DNA of 64,000 nucleotides from Bifidobacterium catenulatum DSM 16992 = JCM 1194 = LMG 11043 (lineage in GTDB: Bacteria; Actinomycetota; Actinomycetes; Actinomycetales; Bifidobacteriaceae), in assembly GCF_001025195.1 (NCBI RefSeq), contig NZ_AP012325.1, positions 620,001 to 684,000 of the forward strand. Direction: 5' to 3'. Of this stretch, positions 46,722 to 56,152 are shown piece by piece. Position numbers and translations under genes: made by a program. Position 1 is the first letter of the stretch; every line of letters begins with the position of its first letter. The notes under the pieces were generated by a model. That model saw only the letters and a program-made list of their open reading frames with translations. It ran no database searches and was not told the origin of the DNA.

Positions 46722-48953
46722 ATGAGTACTGAGGATGCCGAGCAGCTGGCGCTTGACGGGCTTGCCCCGCGCAAACGGCGCAAACGTGTGTCTACGCCCA
46801 AAACGCCGGCTGCCGAGCATCCCATCGCCCAAGTGGTGCTGGACATTCAAGCCACCCATTTGGGGCAAACCTTCGACTATTACGTCGAGGAGAAATATTC
46901 CGAAGATGCACAACCCGGCGTAATGGTGCGCGTGCGCTTCGGAGGGCAACGGGTCAACGGCATCGTATGGAACAGAACCGACACCAGCGAAACCCCGGAA
47001 TCGTCGCTGAGATTCATCGAACGAGTGGTCTCGGATCGTGTGCTGGTACCCGCGTCCATGCGGAATGACGTTACGCTTATCGCGGATGCGTTCGGTGGAA
47101 CACGAGCCAACATCCTACGTTTGGCGGTGCCTGCGCGAGTGGCGCGAGTGGAACAGGAGCAGCGCCTCGGCAATCGAACGAATATCGAAAAAAACAGACG
47201 CAGGGAATCGCTTGCCGAGGTCGAACGGGAATCATACGAACAACTGCAACGGCAATACGGCAATATCAATCTGCTTCACGAAGCGTTGGAATCGCAACGT
47301 TTCCAATCGTTCGTGTTCGATCCGCTTCCGGGGGCCGATCATTGGCGGCAGTGCGCGGCATGGATGGTGGTTTTGGCGCTGCTGCAGGGCAAACCGGCGG
47401 TGCTGGTGCTGCCGACCATGCGTGAGATCGAGGATATGGCCGAGACCCTGCAGGCTATTGGCTTGCGCCCTTTCGCACCGACGCAATCCTCCGATGGAGC
47501 GTATGACGGCGATTTCGCCATTCTGAACGCGCAGATGGCGCCGGTGGAACGGTATCGTGCCTATCTGGCCACCAGCGAAGGGCAGGTTCGGTGCGTGATC
47601 GGCACGCGTGCGGCGATGTATGCTCCGGTGGACGGCAATGCGTTGTTCTTCATACTCGACGACGTGTGCTATCAGGATGCCGATGGCATGATGCCATACG
47701 CCAACGCTCGTGGAGTGTTGCGGTTACGTGCGAAATCGCATAACGGCGTGTTCGTTGCGATGGCCAATGCGCGCAGCGTGCAAAGCCAGTGGGAGACCGA
47801 TGCAGCGCACGTCAGAACCACTCAAGTCAGCGGTTTCAGCACTCCTATTCATGCGTTTCCTGCGGTGACCAAGGAGGCAAGTCCTTGGATTCGTTGGCTC
47901 AACCGCGATGAATTGGCGAGACTTGCGGATGCAACCATTGGAGCGCGCGTGCCGCACACCGCGGTGCGAGTGTTGTCGAAAGCGTTGGGAAGCGGCCCGG
48001 TGTTGTTGAGCATTCCGCAAGATGGCATCAGCGAGGCATTGAGCTGTGCGAAATGCCACCGCCAGGCGAGATGTTCGTATTGTACCGGGCCTTTGGAACG
48101 ATTGTTGGACGGATCCGTGCGATGCCGCTGGTGTGGCTCCGCCACAGTGCAATGGGCGTGCCCTGCATGCCGGGGCGAGCGTATGCGAGTGGTTCGTGTC
48201 GGGGCCGCGGGAACCGCACAGGAACTGAGCCGGCTGTTTCGGGGCGTTCCCATTGTGCTTTCAACGCCAAGCCAGCCGCGTGGCATTGTTTCCGATATTG
48301 GATTTACGCCACAGCTGGTCATCGCCACTCCCGGTGCCGAACCCCGTGTGCGTGGGCGGAATCCTTCGGAGTGTGAATACCGTGCCGTGGCCATTCTTGA
48401 CGCATGGACCAGCCTGTACGCGTTCGGTATCGACGCGGGCATAGACACGTTAACATCGTGGATGCGTGCGGTTTCGCTATGCGCGCCGCGAATTAGGGGA
48501 GGCCAGGCGCTGCTGATCGGAGAAACCGATCCTACGCTTGCCCAATCGTTGATGCTTTGGAATTCAACGCTGTTGGCGCAAACCGAGCTACAGGAACGTG
48601 AGCAGACGGCATTGCCCCCAGTGTTCGCCGCCGCCTGCGTGTGGGGTCGCCGTGACGCGGTGAAAGCCATGTTGGAACGGATTGGTGCATTGGGAGGGGG
48701 AGATATGTCTACCATCGAAACCGCCGAAGGCGTGCTGCCGTCCGTACTGGGGCCGGTGCCCATTCCACAGCCGCGAACCATTGATTCGCGTGAGTTGGAA
48801 GGCACCGCGGATCGTGTCAAGGCCGTGGTGCGTGTGCCGCAAAGCCGACGTGGCGAATTGGCGTTGCGTTTGCGTTCCGCCAGCGCCCTCCATGTGGCCG
48901 CTCGTGAGCCCGGTGAGCTGCGTTTCCAGCTTGATCCGAAGGAGCGGATCTGA
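46722..48953 (+). CDS. PriA-like primosomal protein without helicase motifs
   Basis: 743 residues. The N-terminal DNA-binding part is PriA-like (VVLDIQATHLGQTFDYYVEE, PGVMVRVRFGGQRVNGIVWN). The zinc-binding region is kept, with CAKCHRQARCSYC, RCRWCGSATVQWACPAC and its spaced cysteines. The ATPase is not: where PriA has a GSGKTE P-loop this protein has LPGADHWRQCAAWMVVLALL, and the DEEH box reads FFILDDVCYQDADG. It should bind replication forks or partner proteins without unwinding DNA. Actinobacteria are known to carry such helicase-dead PriA homologues. It lies 14 bases after metK, so likely shares the transcript. Confidence 0.85.
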   Translation: MSTEDAEQLALDGLAPRKRRKRVSTPKTPAAEHPIAQVVLDIQATHLGQTFDYYVEEKYSEDAQPGVMVRVRFGGQRVNGIVWNRTDTSETPESSLRFIERVVSDRVLVPASMRNDVTLIADAFGGTRANILRLAVPARVARVEQEQRLGNRTNIEKNRRRESLAEVERESYEQLQRQYGNINLLHEALESQRFQSFVFDPLPGADHWRQCAAWMVVLALLQGKPAVLVLPTMREIEDMAETLQAIGLRPFAPTQSSDGAYDGDFAILNAQMAPVERYRAYLATSEGQVRCVIGTRAAMYAPVDGNALFFILDDVCYQDADGMMPYANARGVLRLRAKSHNGVFVAMANARSVQSQWETDAAHVRTTQVSGFSTPIHAFPAVTKEASPWIRWLNRDELARLADATIGARVPHTAVRVLSKALGSGPVLLSIPQDGISEALSCAKCHRQARCSYCTGPLERLLDGSVRCRWCGSATVQWACPACRGERMRVVRVGAAGTAQELSRLFRGVPIVLSTPSQPRGIVSDIGFTPQLVIATPGAEPRVRGRNPSECEYRAVAILDAWTSLYAFGIDAGIDTLTSWMRAVSLCAPRIRGGQALLIGETDPTLAQSLMLWNSTLLAQTELQEREQTALPPVFAAACVWGRRDAVKAMLERIGALGGGDMSTIETAEGVLPSVLGPVPIPQPRTIDSRELEGTADRVKAVVRVPQSRRGELALRLRSASALHVAAREPGELRFQLDPKERI

Positions 48954-49030
48954 CGCACGTCCCCTCGCCGTGAAAAACTAGATAGGTTGAGGTTCGGCAT
49001 AAGGCCGTATGACAGTGAATGGAGGATCAT

Positions 49031-49741
49031 ATGAAGGGCTGGCCAGGAGAGCCTGACATGGAGTACGATGTGCTCATGGCAGACGGCGAAGCCGCGGCGA
49101 ATGCGGGCAAACCGATTACCGATGTGATTTTCGATTTCGGCAATGTGCTCATCTACTGGGATCCGGTTGCCGTGATGACGCCACGGTATAGCGACGAGCT
49201 TGTTGAGCAGTTCCTTGACAACGATATTTCCGGCTTTTATGACGTCAATGACGAGTTGGACTATGGCATGTCGAACGATGATGGTGTCGCCTTGATGCGT
49301 GAACGGTACGGAGACAAGTGGGCCGACATGCTGCAGTATTATCTCGACAATTTCGTTGACTCGCTGACCGGCGTGGTGCCGGGCGCCCGCGTGCTCATCA
49401 ACGATTTGAAAGCTGCCGGCGTGCGCGTATGGGGATTGAGCAACTGGCAGAAGGACCTGTTCCCGATCGCGCTTGATAATTTCGATATTCTGCGCAGTCT
49501 CAACGATCGTGTGGTTTCGGGGTACGTTTCCCTGCGCAAGCCCAACAAGGATATTTACGAGTTCGCGTTGCAGCAGTTTGGCATTGACGCTTCCGGTGCG
49601 GTATTCGTGGATGATAAGGCCATGAATATCGTAGGCGCGAACAATGCTGGCATTCGCGGCGTTCGATTCAAGGATTCGCGTGCGTTGCGTGCGTTGCTCA
49701 TCGATGCAGGTGTGAAGATTCCTGCAGTGCGCCAGGCATAG
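49031..49741 (+). CDS. HAD-superfamily hydrolase
   Basis: 236-residue HAD phosphatase of the YihX-like subgroup. Motif I VIFDFGNVLIYWDP carries the nucleophile Asp. Motif II is in VWGLSNWQ, motif III the Lys in SLRKPNKDIYEFAL, and motif IV VFVDDKAMNIVGANNAGI. The helical cap (residues about 50-120) suggests small phosphorylated sugars or nucleotides, but the substrate is unknown. ATG at 49031 is preferred over 49019 because GGAGG then sits five bases upstream. A possible promoter (TTGAGG, TATGAC) lies at 48988-49014. Confidence 0.85.
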   Translation: MKGWPGEPDMEYDVLMADGEAAANAGKPITDVIFDFGNVLIYWDPVAVMTPRYSDELVEQFLDNDISGFYDVNDELDYGMSNDDGVALMRERYGDKWADMLQYYLDNFVDSLTGVVPGARVLINDLKAAGVRVWGLSNWQKDLFPIALDNFDILRSLNDRVVSGYVSLRKPNKDIYEFALQQFGIDASGAVFVDDKAMNIVGANNAGIRGVRFKDSRALRALLIDAGVKIPAVRQA

Positions 49742-49858
49742 TGTTGATGCGTTGCATTCCTCCTGTTGCACACGCTGCTGATATGCGTGCTGTTGATATG
49801 ACGGAATGATTCCACGATGATAACGATGTGAATGAGGATTTGATAAGGAGGATTTTCC

Positions 49859-50821
49859 ATGCTGAAAGTGCTGTTTGCCGGTACTCCGGATGTTGCTGTG
49901 CCGTCGTTGGAGCTGCTGGCTGAAGACACCGAGCATTTTGAAGTGGTCGCAGTACTCACTCGACCGGATGCGCCTACCGGTCGTGGACGCAAGTTGGTGC
50001 CGAATCCCGTGAAACAGGCCGCTCTTGAGCTTGGCCTGCCAGTGATCGAATCCGATCCGAGCGAGGAAACCTTCATTTCCGAACTGGCAGCCACCGGAGC
50101 TCAGGCTGCCGCAGTGGTGGCGTACGGCAAAATCCTGAAGCAAGATGTGCTCGACGCGTTGCCGATGGGCTGGTATAACCTGCATTTCTCGCTGCTGCCG
50201 CAGTGGCGCGGTGCGGCTCCTGTGCAGCGCTCCATTTGGGCCGGCGAAAAAGTGACTGGTGCCACGGTGTTCCGCATTGTGCGCGCCATGGATGCCGGTC
50301 CGATTCTGGCGCAATCCACCGTGGAAATCGGCGTGCACGAAACCGCCGGCGAGCTTCTGAACCGTCTTGCCGAAGATGGATCACGCCTGCTTGCTGCATC
50401 GTTGCAGGCCATGGCCGATGATCAGATCATTCCGGTTGAGCAGCCTGCCGGCGCATATGAGATAGCTCAGAAGATCACCGTTGAAGACGCACATATTCGT
50501 TTCGACATTCCCGTGTTCGCGGTGGACCGTCAGATTCGTGCCTGCACACCCAATCCGGGCGCATGGTGCGAACTGCATGCCAACGCTGAAGCCAAACCGA
50601 CCACACTGCACGTGCTTCGAGCACAGAGCGCCGATATAAGCAATCCCAACACGCCTGCGTCGCTTGAGCCGGGGCAGATCGTAGCTGGAAAGAAGAACGT
50701 ATGGGTGGGCACTTCTTCAGATCCACTGGAATTGCTTGAAGTCAAAGCCCAAGGCAAAAAGGCCATGCGTGCCGCCGACTGGGCGAGAGGGGCTCATCTC
50801 GACGGTGCCTACTGCAAATAG
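49859..50821 (+). CDS. fmt: Methionyl-tRNA formyltransferase
   Basis: 320 residues. It formylates initiator Met-tRNA with 10-formyl-THF. [20 protein letters not shown] is the N-terminus. [20 protein letters not shown] contains the catalytic region and the folate-binding signature. [14 protein letters not shown] and the C-terminal OB-like domain ([17 protein letters not shown]) are present. ATG at 49859 has a strong AAGGAGG. No def gene is next to it. A 16-bp bidirectional terminator follows. Confidence 0.95.
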   Translation: MLKVLFAGTPDVAVPSLELLAEDTEHFEVVAVLTRPDAPTGRGRKLVPNPVKQAALELGLPVIESDPSEETFISELAATGAQAAAVVAYGKILKQDVLDALPMGWYNLHFSLLPQWRGAAPVQRSIWAGEKVTGATVFRIVRAMDAGPILAQSTVEIGVHETAGELLNRLAEDGSRLLAASLQAMADDQIIPVEQPAGAYEIAQKITVEDAHIRFDIPVFAVDRQIRACTPNPGAWCELHANAEAKPTTLHVLRAQSADISNPNTPASLEPGQIVAGKKNVWVGTSSDPLELLEVKAQGKKAMRAADWARGAHLDGAYCK

Positions 50822-50844
50822 AATCGAAAACAGGTGGACCATAT

Positions 50845-50885
50845 AAAGTTGCCGTGTGAACATCATGATTTCACACGGCAACTTT
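50845..50885. terminator. Bidirectional terminator between fmt and serB
   Basis: AAAGTTGCCGTGTGAA and its exact complement form a 16-bp stem with a nine-base loop; the A/T ends serve both convergent genes. Confidence 0.9.
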
Positions 50886-50944
50886 TGCTATATCAAGCTT
50901 GCGATACTGCGATTCAAATCATCAGAAGAGCCGAATATCGCAAA

Positions 50945-51619
50945 TCAACGAAGAAAATCAAGGATCCGCGTCAAATCGCGTTCGTTCACACGATGTGGAG
51001 CATCCGCCTGAACCGCAGGCTTGGCGCAGAACGCCACACCGAGCCCGGCGGCATGAATCATCGGCAGATCATTGGCCCCATCACCAACCGCAACGGTCTG
51101 ATCCATACTTATGCCCATATGTGAAGCCCAATCATGCAGCGACTGCAACTTCACATCTTTCGTAACAATATCGCCAAGCACACGGCCGGTCAGACGGCCA
51201 TCCGCGGCTTCCAAACGGTTCGCAATCCAAAAATCAAGATGCGCGTCGGCGGCAAGGCAATCCACGACTTCATGAAAGCCTCCGGAAACCACGCCGACTT
51301 TCCAATCATGCGCATGCAAGGCATCAATCAAATCAAGCGCACCGTGTGTAAAATGCACGCGACGATATACATCATCGAATACCGAAGTCGGCAAATCCTT
51401 CAGCAATGCGACGCGAGCCTGCAATGCTTCGCGAAAATCAAGTTCGCCATTCATCGCACGTGCGGTAATCGACGCAATCTGTTCGCCAATTCCAGCAGCG
51501 GCGCCCAACTCATCGATGACTTCCTCGTCAATCAGTGTGGAATCCACATCCATAACCAGCAGACCCGGCTGAGAAAGGGTGGGCGTAGGTGCGATGTTCG
51601 GCGATTCTTGTTCAAGCAT
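50945..51619 (-). CDS. serB: Phosphoserine phosphatase
   Basis: 224-residue HAD phosphatase, last step of serine synthesis. LLVMDVDSTLIDEEVIDELG holds motif I (DVDST, typical of SerB). VGVVSGGFHEVVDCLAAD is motif II, LGDIVTKDVKLQSLHDWA holds the motif III Lys, and VAVGDGANDLPMIHAAGLGV is motif IV. It lacks the N-terminal ACT domain of longer SerB proteins. ATG at 51619 has no clear ribosome site and may be translated from a short leader. Divergent from arc. Confidence 0.93.
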   Translation of the reverse strand: MLEQESPNIAPTPTLSQPGLLVMDVDSTLIDEEVIDELGAAAGIGEQIASITARAMNGELDFREALQARVALLKDLPTSVFDDVYRRVHFTHGALDLIDALHAHDWKVGVVSGGFHEVVDCLAADAHLDFWIANRLEAADGRLTGRVLGDIVTKDVKLQSLHDWASHMGISMDQTVAVGDGANDLPMIHAAGLGVAFCAKPAVQADAPHRVNERDLTRILDFLR

Positions 51620-51738
51620 GGTTTTGATTGTCGGAAATCATGCGGACAATGAGTATTCTTAATGGGTGAATGTATGGGGCGGTTGCATTCCGACTTGGGT
51701 TTGTCGGAGTGTTCCCGCGCGTCGGAAGTGGGGTTTGC

Positions 51739-53283
51739 ATGGATCAGCGTGACGATACGTTGGCATCATTGGGTGAGGTCAATGATCAGTTGATGGCCAA
51801 GAACCATGCGTTGGCCAAGGCGTTGAACCGTGCCACTCAGGAGCTCGCCAAAGCCAAGGCTCAACTGAACCAGTTGGCCGGGCCTCCCATGACTTTTGCC
51901 ACCATGGTGCGCGTGTATTCCGCTCGAACGGACGAACAGGGTGTGCAGCATGCCAGCGCCGAAGTGATTTCCGGTACGCGACGCATGATCGTGCCGGTTG
52001 CGGCGAATGTGCAAGCGTCCAGACTCGAGGCGGGGCGCACTGTGCTGCTCAACGAAAACATGGTGGTGGTTTCGCAGGCTGACACCGACACGTTGGGTTC
52101 AGTGCGTACGGTGAAGCAGGTTATTGATGATGGACGATTGCTGGTAGCCGACAATGGAGGCAATGCTACATTGGTCCGTCGTTCGGGCACGTTGTCGAAG
52201 GCTGTGATCAATGTGGCCGATCGTGTTACGGTCGATTCGTCCATGCGATTCGCGCTTGCGCTGGTTCCCCCACAGAATGACGCTGATTTGGTGCTTGAGG
52301 AAGTGCCGAATGTCACGTTTGCCGACATTGGCGGTTTGGACGAGCAGATCGAACGTATTCGCGATGCCGTGCAAATGCCGTTCCTGCATCGTGAACTGTT
52401 CGAACGGTATGATTTGAAGCCACCGAAAGGTGTGCTGCTGTATGGGCCGCCGGGCAATGGCAAAACCCTGATCGCCAAAGCTGTAGCCAATGCGCTTGCC
52501 GAAGGCGCGGCCGGCGGCAGGGGTGTGTTCCTGTCGGTGAAGGGGCCGGAACTGCTCAATAAGTTCGTGGGTGAGTCGGAACGGTTGATCCGCATGATTT
52601 TCAAGCGCGCGCGTGAACGTGCCGCGGAAGGCAAGCCGGTGATTGTGTTCATCGATGAGATGGATTCGTTGCTGCGCACTCGTGGATCCGGAGTGTCGTC
52701 GGATGTGGAAACCACCATTGTTCCGCAATTTTTGGCAGAACTTGACGGCGTGGAAACGCTTGACAATGTTATGGTGATCGGTGCATCGAACCGTATCGAC
52801 ATGATTGATCCAGCAGTGCTTCGTCCTGGACGATTGGACGTGAAGATTCGCGTGGAACGTCCGAAGACGGCACAGGCGGCGCAGATCATCCGCCATTATC
52901 TGACCGATGATCTGCCGCTGGTGCCGGAATTGGATGCGAAGGCCCTAATTGGCGTGCTGGTCAACGACATTTATGCAAACGACGAGCATCGGCATCTATG
53001 TGATGTGCGTGATGAGCATGGCCAATGGCATCCGGTATATCTGGCAGATGTGGTGTCTGGAGCGGTGTTGAAGAACATTGTGGATCGTGCCAAAACCCAC
53101 GCCGTGAAGATTTCCATCGAGGATGGTCGGCCTGCGGCGATCGGTGTCGACTTGCTGGCCAAAGCAGTCGACGAGGAATTCATGGAAACCCAAGATGCGG
53201 TGCTGGACGCCGATCCGGAGCAGTGGAGCCGCATCAACGGTTTGGATGCCGGGCATGTGACCAGCATCCGCCCAGTGGCGTAA
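51739..53283 (+). CDS. arc: ARC/Mpa-type AAA ATPase of the pupylation system
   Basis: 514-residue ring-forming AAA protein (Mpa in mycobacteria, ARC in other actinobacteria) that recognises Pup-tagged proteins and unfolds them. An N-terminal coiled coil (MAKNHALAKALNRATQELAK) is followed by two OB-fold segments, then the AAA module: LLYGPPGNGKTLIAKAVANA (Walker A), IVFIDEMDSLLRTRG (Walker B), IGASNRIDMIDPAVLRPGRL (sensor/arginine finger). The C-terminus ends TSIRPVA and lacks the penultimate Tyr motif used to dock on the 20S proteasome. ATG at 51739 follows GGAAGTGGGG. First gene of arc-dop-(IMPase-like)-pup-pafA. Confidence 0.93.
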   Translation: MDQRDDTLASLGEVNDQLMAKNHALAKALNRATQELAKAKAQLNQLAGPPMTFATMVRVYSARTDEQGVQHASAEVISGTRRMIVPVAANVQASRLEAGRTVLLNENMVVVSQADTDTLGSVRTVKQVIDDGRLLVADNGGNATLVRRSGTLSKAVINVADRVTVDSSMRFALALVPPQNDADLVLEEVPNVTFADIGGLDEQIERIRDAVQMPFLHRELFERYDLKPPKGVLLYGPPGNGKTLIAKAVANALAEGAAGGRGVFLSVKGPELLNKFVGESERLIRMIFKRARERAAEGKPVIVFIDEMDSLLRTRGSGVSSDVETTIVPQFLAELDGVETLDNVMVIGASNRIDMIDPAVLRPGRLDVKIRVERPKTAQAAQIIRHYLTDDLPLVPELDAKALIGVLVNDIYANDEHRHLCDVRDEHGQWHPVYLADVVSGAVLKNIVDRAKTHAVKISIEDGRPAAIGVDLLAKAVDEEFMETQDAVLDADPEQWSRINGLDAGHVTSIRPVA

Positions 53284-53326
53284 TGCTGTTGGATAATATG
53301 AAAACAGACGAAAGGAAGTCATATCG

Positions 53327-54910
53327 ATGAGCGTTCGTCGAATCATGGGCACGGAAACCGAATATGCGGTTTCGGCACCGAAACTTGGGCATTACAATCC
53401 TGTGCAATTGTCGTTCGACGTGGTTGGTGCCGCGGCAAACGAACGAACCAAGCATATCCGCTGGGATTATCGGCAGGAAGACCCCGTCAACGACGCGCGA
53501 GGTACCAGACTGGAACGCGCCGCGGCACATCCCGACCTACTTACCGACGCGCCGCAGCTCAACATCACCAACGTGATCGCAGCTAATGGCGGACGTGTGT
53601 ATGTGGATCATGCGCATCCGGAGTACTCGTCTCCCGAAACCGATGATCCTTTTGATGCCGTGCTCTATGATCATGCCGGAGACCGCATCATGCGCGCCTG
53701 TGCACGCAAAGCCAGCGAACAAGCCGGCACCGCAATCGTACTGCATCGCAATAACGTCGACGGTAAAGGCGCAAGCTGGGGCACGCACGAAAACTACATG
53801 ATGTTGCGTTCGGTACCATTCGACCAGGTTGCGAAACTCATGACGGCCCATTTTGTGGCAAGGCAGATTTTCACGGGATCAGGTCGCGTCGGCATCGGCG
53901 AGCGGAGCGAAACCACAGGTTATCAGCTCAGCCAACGTGCCGACTACTTCCATATGAAAGTCGGTTTGCAGACCACGTTCGACAGGCCGATCATCAACAC
54001 GCGGGACGAATCGCATAGCACCGACGAATATCGCAGACTACATGTGATTGTCGGCGACGCAAACCGTATGGATGTGCCGCAAGCACTGAAGCTCGGCACC
54101 ACCAGCATGCTGCTTTGGCTGCTTGAACATGCCGAGGAGGCGGGATTGAACATGGATGAGGCCTTGAGGCCGACCACTCTTGCCGATCCGGTGCGCGCCA
54201 TGCATGAGGTGTCGCACGATCTTACATTGGGTGCCGCGTTGCCGCTGGAATACGGCGGTGAAACCACGGCATGGCAGATCGAAATCACATTGCGTTCTCT
54301 GGTATATGCCGCCGCAGCCGTGGTGTATGGGACCGATACGTCTGGCGAACCGGCGTGGCCGGACCGTTCCACCCGCAACATCATGGCGATGTGGGGACAG
54401 GCGCTCGCCGATGTGGCGGCCATTCGCCATGCCGACGATGATACGCGACTTGCGATGCATGGGGAAGCTTCCCGCGTCGAATGGTTGTTGAAATGGCAGT
54501 TGTTGGAGAAGCTGCGGCGCAAAATCGGCTCTGGCTGGGGTGATGCGCGCATCGCGGCCGTTGACTTGAAATGGGCTGCGATAGATCCCGCCGATTCAAT
54601 TTTCGATCGGTTGCGTGCCCAAACGGAACGTCTGGTCACGGACGAGCAGTTGGAACAGGCTTCGGTTGAAGCGCCATCGACTACTCGTGCGTGGTTGCGT
54701 GCTGAGATTATTCGTCGTTTCCCTGAGCAGGTCGTGGCCGCATCGTGGTCTCATCTTACCGTGCGTCATCGAACGATTAGTGATAATACCGTGGAGAATC
54801 CGATGGTCTCATTGGATATGTCGGACCCTCTGAAATACGGCAAATCTCAATGTTCTGGCTATTGTGAACGTCTCCAAGATGCGGCGTCGATTTTGGAAAT
54901 GTTACGGTGA
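53327..54910 (+). CDS. dop: Deamidase/depupylase Dop
   Basis: 527 residues of the PafA/Dop carboxylate-amine ligase-like family. Removes Pup from targets, and deamidates Pup in species with a C-terminal Gln. RRIMGTETEYAVSAP starts the fold. The Dop-specific loop (NERTKHIRWDYRQEDPVNDA) is present and separates it from PafA. YVDHAHPEYSSPE holds the nucleophile Asp94, and THENYMMLRSVPF and LSQRADYFHMKVG follow. ATG at 53327 has AAAGGAAG. Since Pup here already ends in Glu, the depupylase role should dominate. Confidence 0.94.
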   Translation: MSVRRIMGTETEYAVSAPKLGHYNPVQLSFDVVGAAANERTKHIRWDYRQEDPVNDARGTRLERAAAHPDLLTDAPQLNITNVIAANGGRVYVDHAHPEYSSPETDDPFDAVLYDHAGDRIMRACARKASEQAGTAIVLHRNNVDGKGASWGTHENYMMLRSVPFDQVAKLMTAHFVARQIFTGSGRVGIGERSETTGYQLSQRADYFHMKVGLQTTFDRPIINTRDESHSTDEYRRLHVIVGDANRMDVPQALKLGTTSMLLWLLEHAEEAGLNMDEALRPTTLADPVRAMHEVSHDLTLGAALPLEYGGETTAWQIEITLRSLVYAAAAVVYGTDTSGEPAWPDRSTRNIMAMWGQALADVAAIRHADDDTRLAMHGEASRVEWLLKWQLLEKLRRKIGSGWGDARIAAVDLKWAAIDPADSIFDRLRAQTERLVTDEQLEQASVEAPSTTRAWLRAEIIRRFPEQVVAASWSHLTVRHRTISDNTVENPMVSLDMSDPLKYGKSQCSGYCERLQDAASILEMLR

Positions 54911-55044
54911 AATGCAATCTGTGCGGGTAACATTACCATCAATTGGTCGCGAAGAACGACCATTGACAACAGGTAACATCATCCCGGTATTTTTAGGAGA
55001 GAGGACGTGCCGGGACTGTACAGAGGAAACGAAAAGGCATATCT

Positions 55045-55875
55045 ATGGAACTGAGGCAAATCGCCCTCGAAGTCGCCCGCATCCTGCAGGACGCAGGCAA
55101 GCATGCGTTGAACGACCAGACGAATCCGCACGACATGAGAAGGCTGGAAGTGTCCGAAGACTGCTTCCACTTCACTTCAAACACCGACGAGCGCCTACAG
55201 CAGTTCATCAGCAACCGTCTGACCTATGTCGACGTGTTCGATGGCTTCTGGCAGCTGAGACCGGAGCAGTGCTATCCCGGCCAACGATACTGGTGCGTGG
55301 GCGGCATCGACGGCGTGATCAATTTCGCACGCAACATGCCGGAATGGACCATCACCGTGACATTATTCGAATTCAACGAACAGTGCTCCGCACAGCCGAT
55401 CCTTTCGATCGTGCACGCTCCGGCGCTGGGATTGACGTATCTTGCGGTGCGTGGATCCGGTGCGATCCGTATTCGTAAGACCCCATTGGGAGACAAACGC
55501 GAGAAAATCATTCCTTCCACCACGTCGTCCCTCGATGGTTCGGTGGTGAGTTTCGGCATGTCTCCGGTGTCGTCCGAATCACAGCGCGCGCTCGATGTGG
55601 TGGCGAAGATCGCCGGGCGTCCTGCCGATATTAAACGTGTCGGCCCGGCGTCCCTTGATTTGTGCAAGGTGGCCGATGGCACGTACGACGCGTATTTCGA
55701 ACCGCACTTGCATGAGTGGGACGTGCCTGCCGTGTCTGCCGGTGCCGTGGTGATTTGGGAGGCGCAAGGCCATCTGACTCAGTGGAACGGCGAAGGCGTT
55801 CACTGGCGTCAGGAGAACGATGTGGTGGCCACCAACGGCCTAATCACCAACGATTTGAGCCAGTATTTGGCATAG
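55045..55875 (+). CDS. Inositol monophosphatase-like protein inside the pupylation operon
   Basis: 276-residue IMPase/CysQ-fold protein. The segment WCVGGIDGVINFARNMPEW aligns with the family signature WxxDPxDGTxNFxxxxP. The first metal-binding Asp is Gly86, Pro is Gly87 and Thr is Val91; Asp89 is kept. The second signature, EWDVPAVSAGAVVIWEAQG, keeps Asp226. An upstream Glu-Glu metal ligand is not apparent. Phosphatase activity is therefore doubtful, though a changed metal site is possible. ATG at 55045 follows AAAAGG; TTGACA at 54963 with TATTTT 19 bases on may be its promoter. Lying between dop and pup suggests a link with protein tagging. Confidence 0.8.
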   Translation: MELRQIALEVARILQDAGKHALNDQTNPHDMRRLEVSEDCFHFTSNTDERLQQFISNRLTYVDVFDGFWQLRPEQCYPGQRYWCVGGIDGVINFARNMPEWTITVTLFEFNEQCSAQPILSIVHAPALGLTYLAVRGSGAIRIRKTPLGDKREKIIPSTTSSLDGSVVSFGMSPVSSESQRALDVVAKIAGRPADIKRVGPASLDLCKVADGTYDAYFEPHLHEWDVPAVSAGAVVIWEAQGHLTQWNGEGVHWRQENDVVATNGLITNDLSQYLA

Positions 55876-55881
55876 TGTTGC

Positions 55882-55924
55882 ATGCTGCGCCACACCTGAT
55901 ATAAGGTGTGGCGCAGCATTTTTT
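55882..55924 (+). terminator. Strong intrinsic terminator directly before pup
   Basis: ATGCTGCGCCACACCT and its exact complement form a 16-bp stem with a six-base loop, followed by TTTTTT. Only 36 bases separate it from the pup start. Confidence 0.93.
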
Positions 55925-55960
55925 GTAGGTTTGCAACCGGAAGTTACAGGGAGGAATGCC

Positions 55961-56152
55961 ATGCCTCAGGAATTTGACCAGGCTCAATCCGCATCCGCAG
56001 GCCAAGAGGTGGGCGACATTGTCGAATCCGCCGGCGTGCAAGTCGACGGAACCACTGATGCGTTGGATGCCGTGCTTGACGACATCCAATCGGTGCTTGA
56101 GTCCAATGCCGAGGAATATGTCGGTAGTTTCGTGCAAAAAGGCGGCGAATGA
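55961..56152 (+). CDS. pup: Prokaryotic ubiquitin-like protein Pup, ending in Glu
   Basis: 63-residue, mostly disordered, acidic modifier that is attached to target lysines by PafA. The central DALDAVLDDIQSVLESNAEE is the helix-forming ARC/Mpa-binding part, and VGSFVQKGGE is the C-terminus. The final residue is encoded as Glu (GAA), so no deamidation is needed before ligation. ATG at 55961 follows GGGAGGA. The stop overlaps the pafA start (ATGA), so both are made together. Expression must pass, or start after, the terminator at 55882. Confidence 0.95.
   Translation: MPQEFDQAQSASAGQEVGDIVESAGVQVDGTTDALDAVLDDIQSVLESNAEEYVGSFVQKGGE

Noticed and set aside
54864-55478. 204-residue plus-strand frame between dop and the IMPase-like gene
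   Set aside because: Out of frame with both real genes and Arg/His-rich; the IMPase-like frame has the family motifs.
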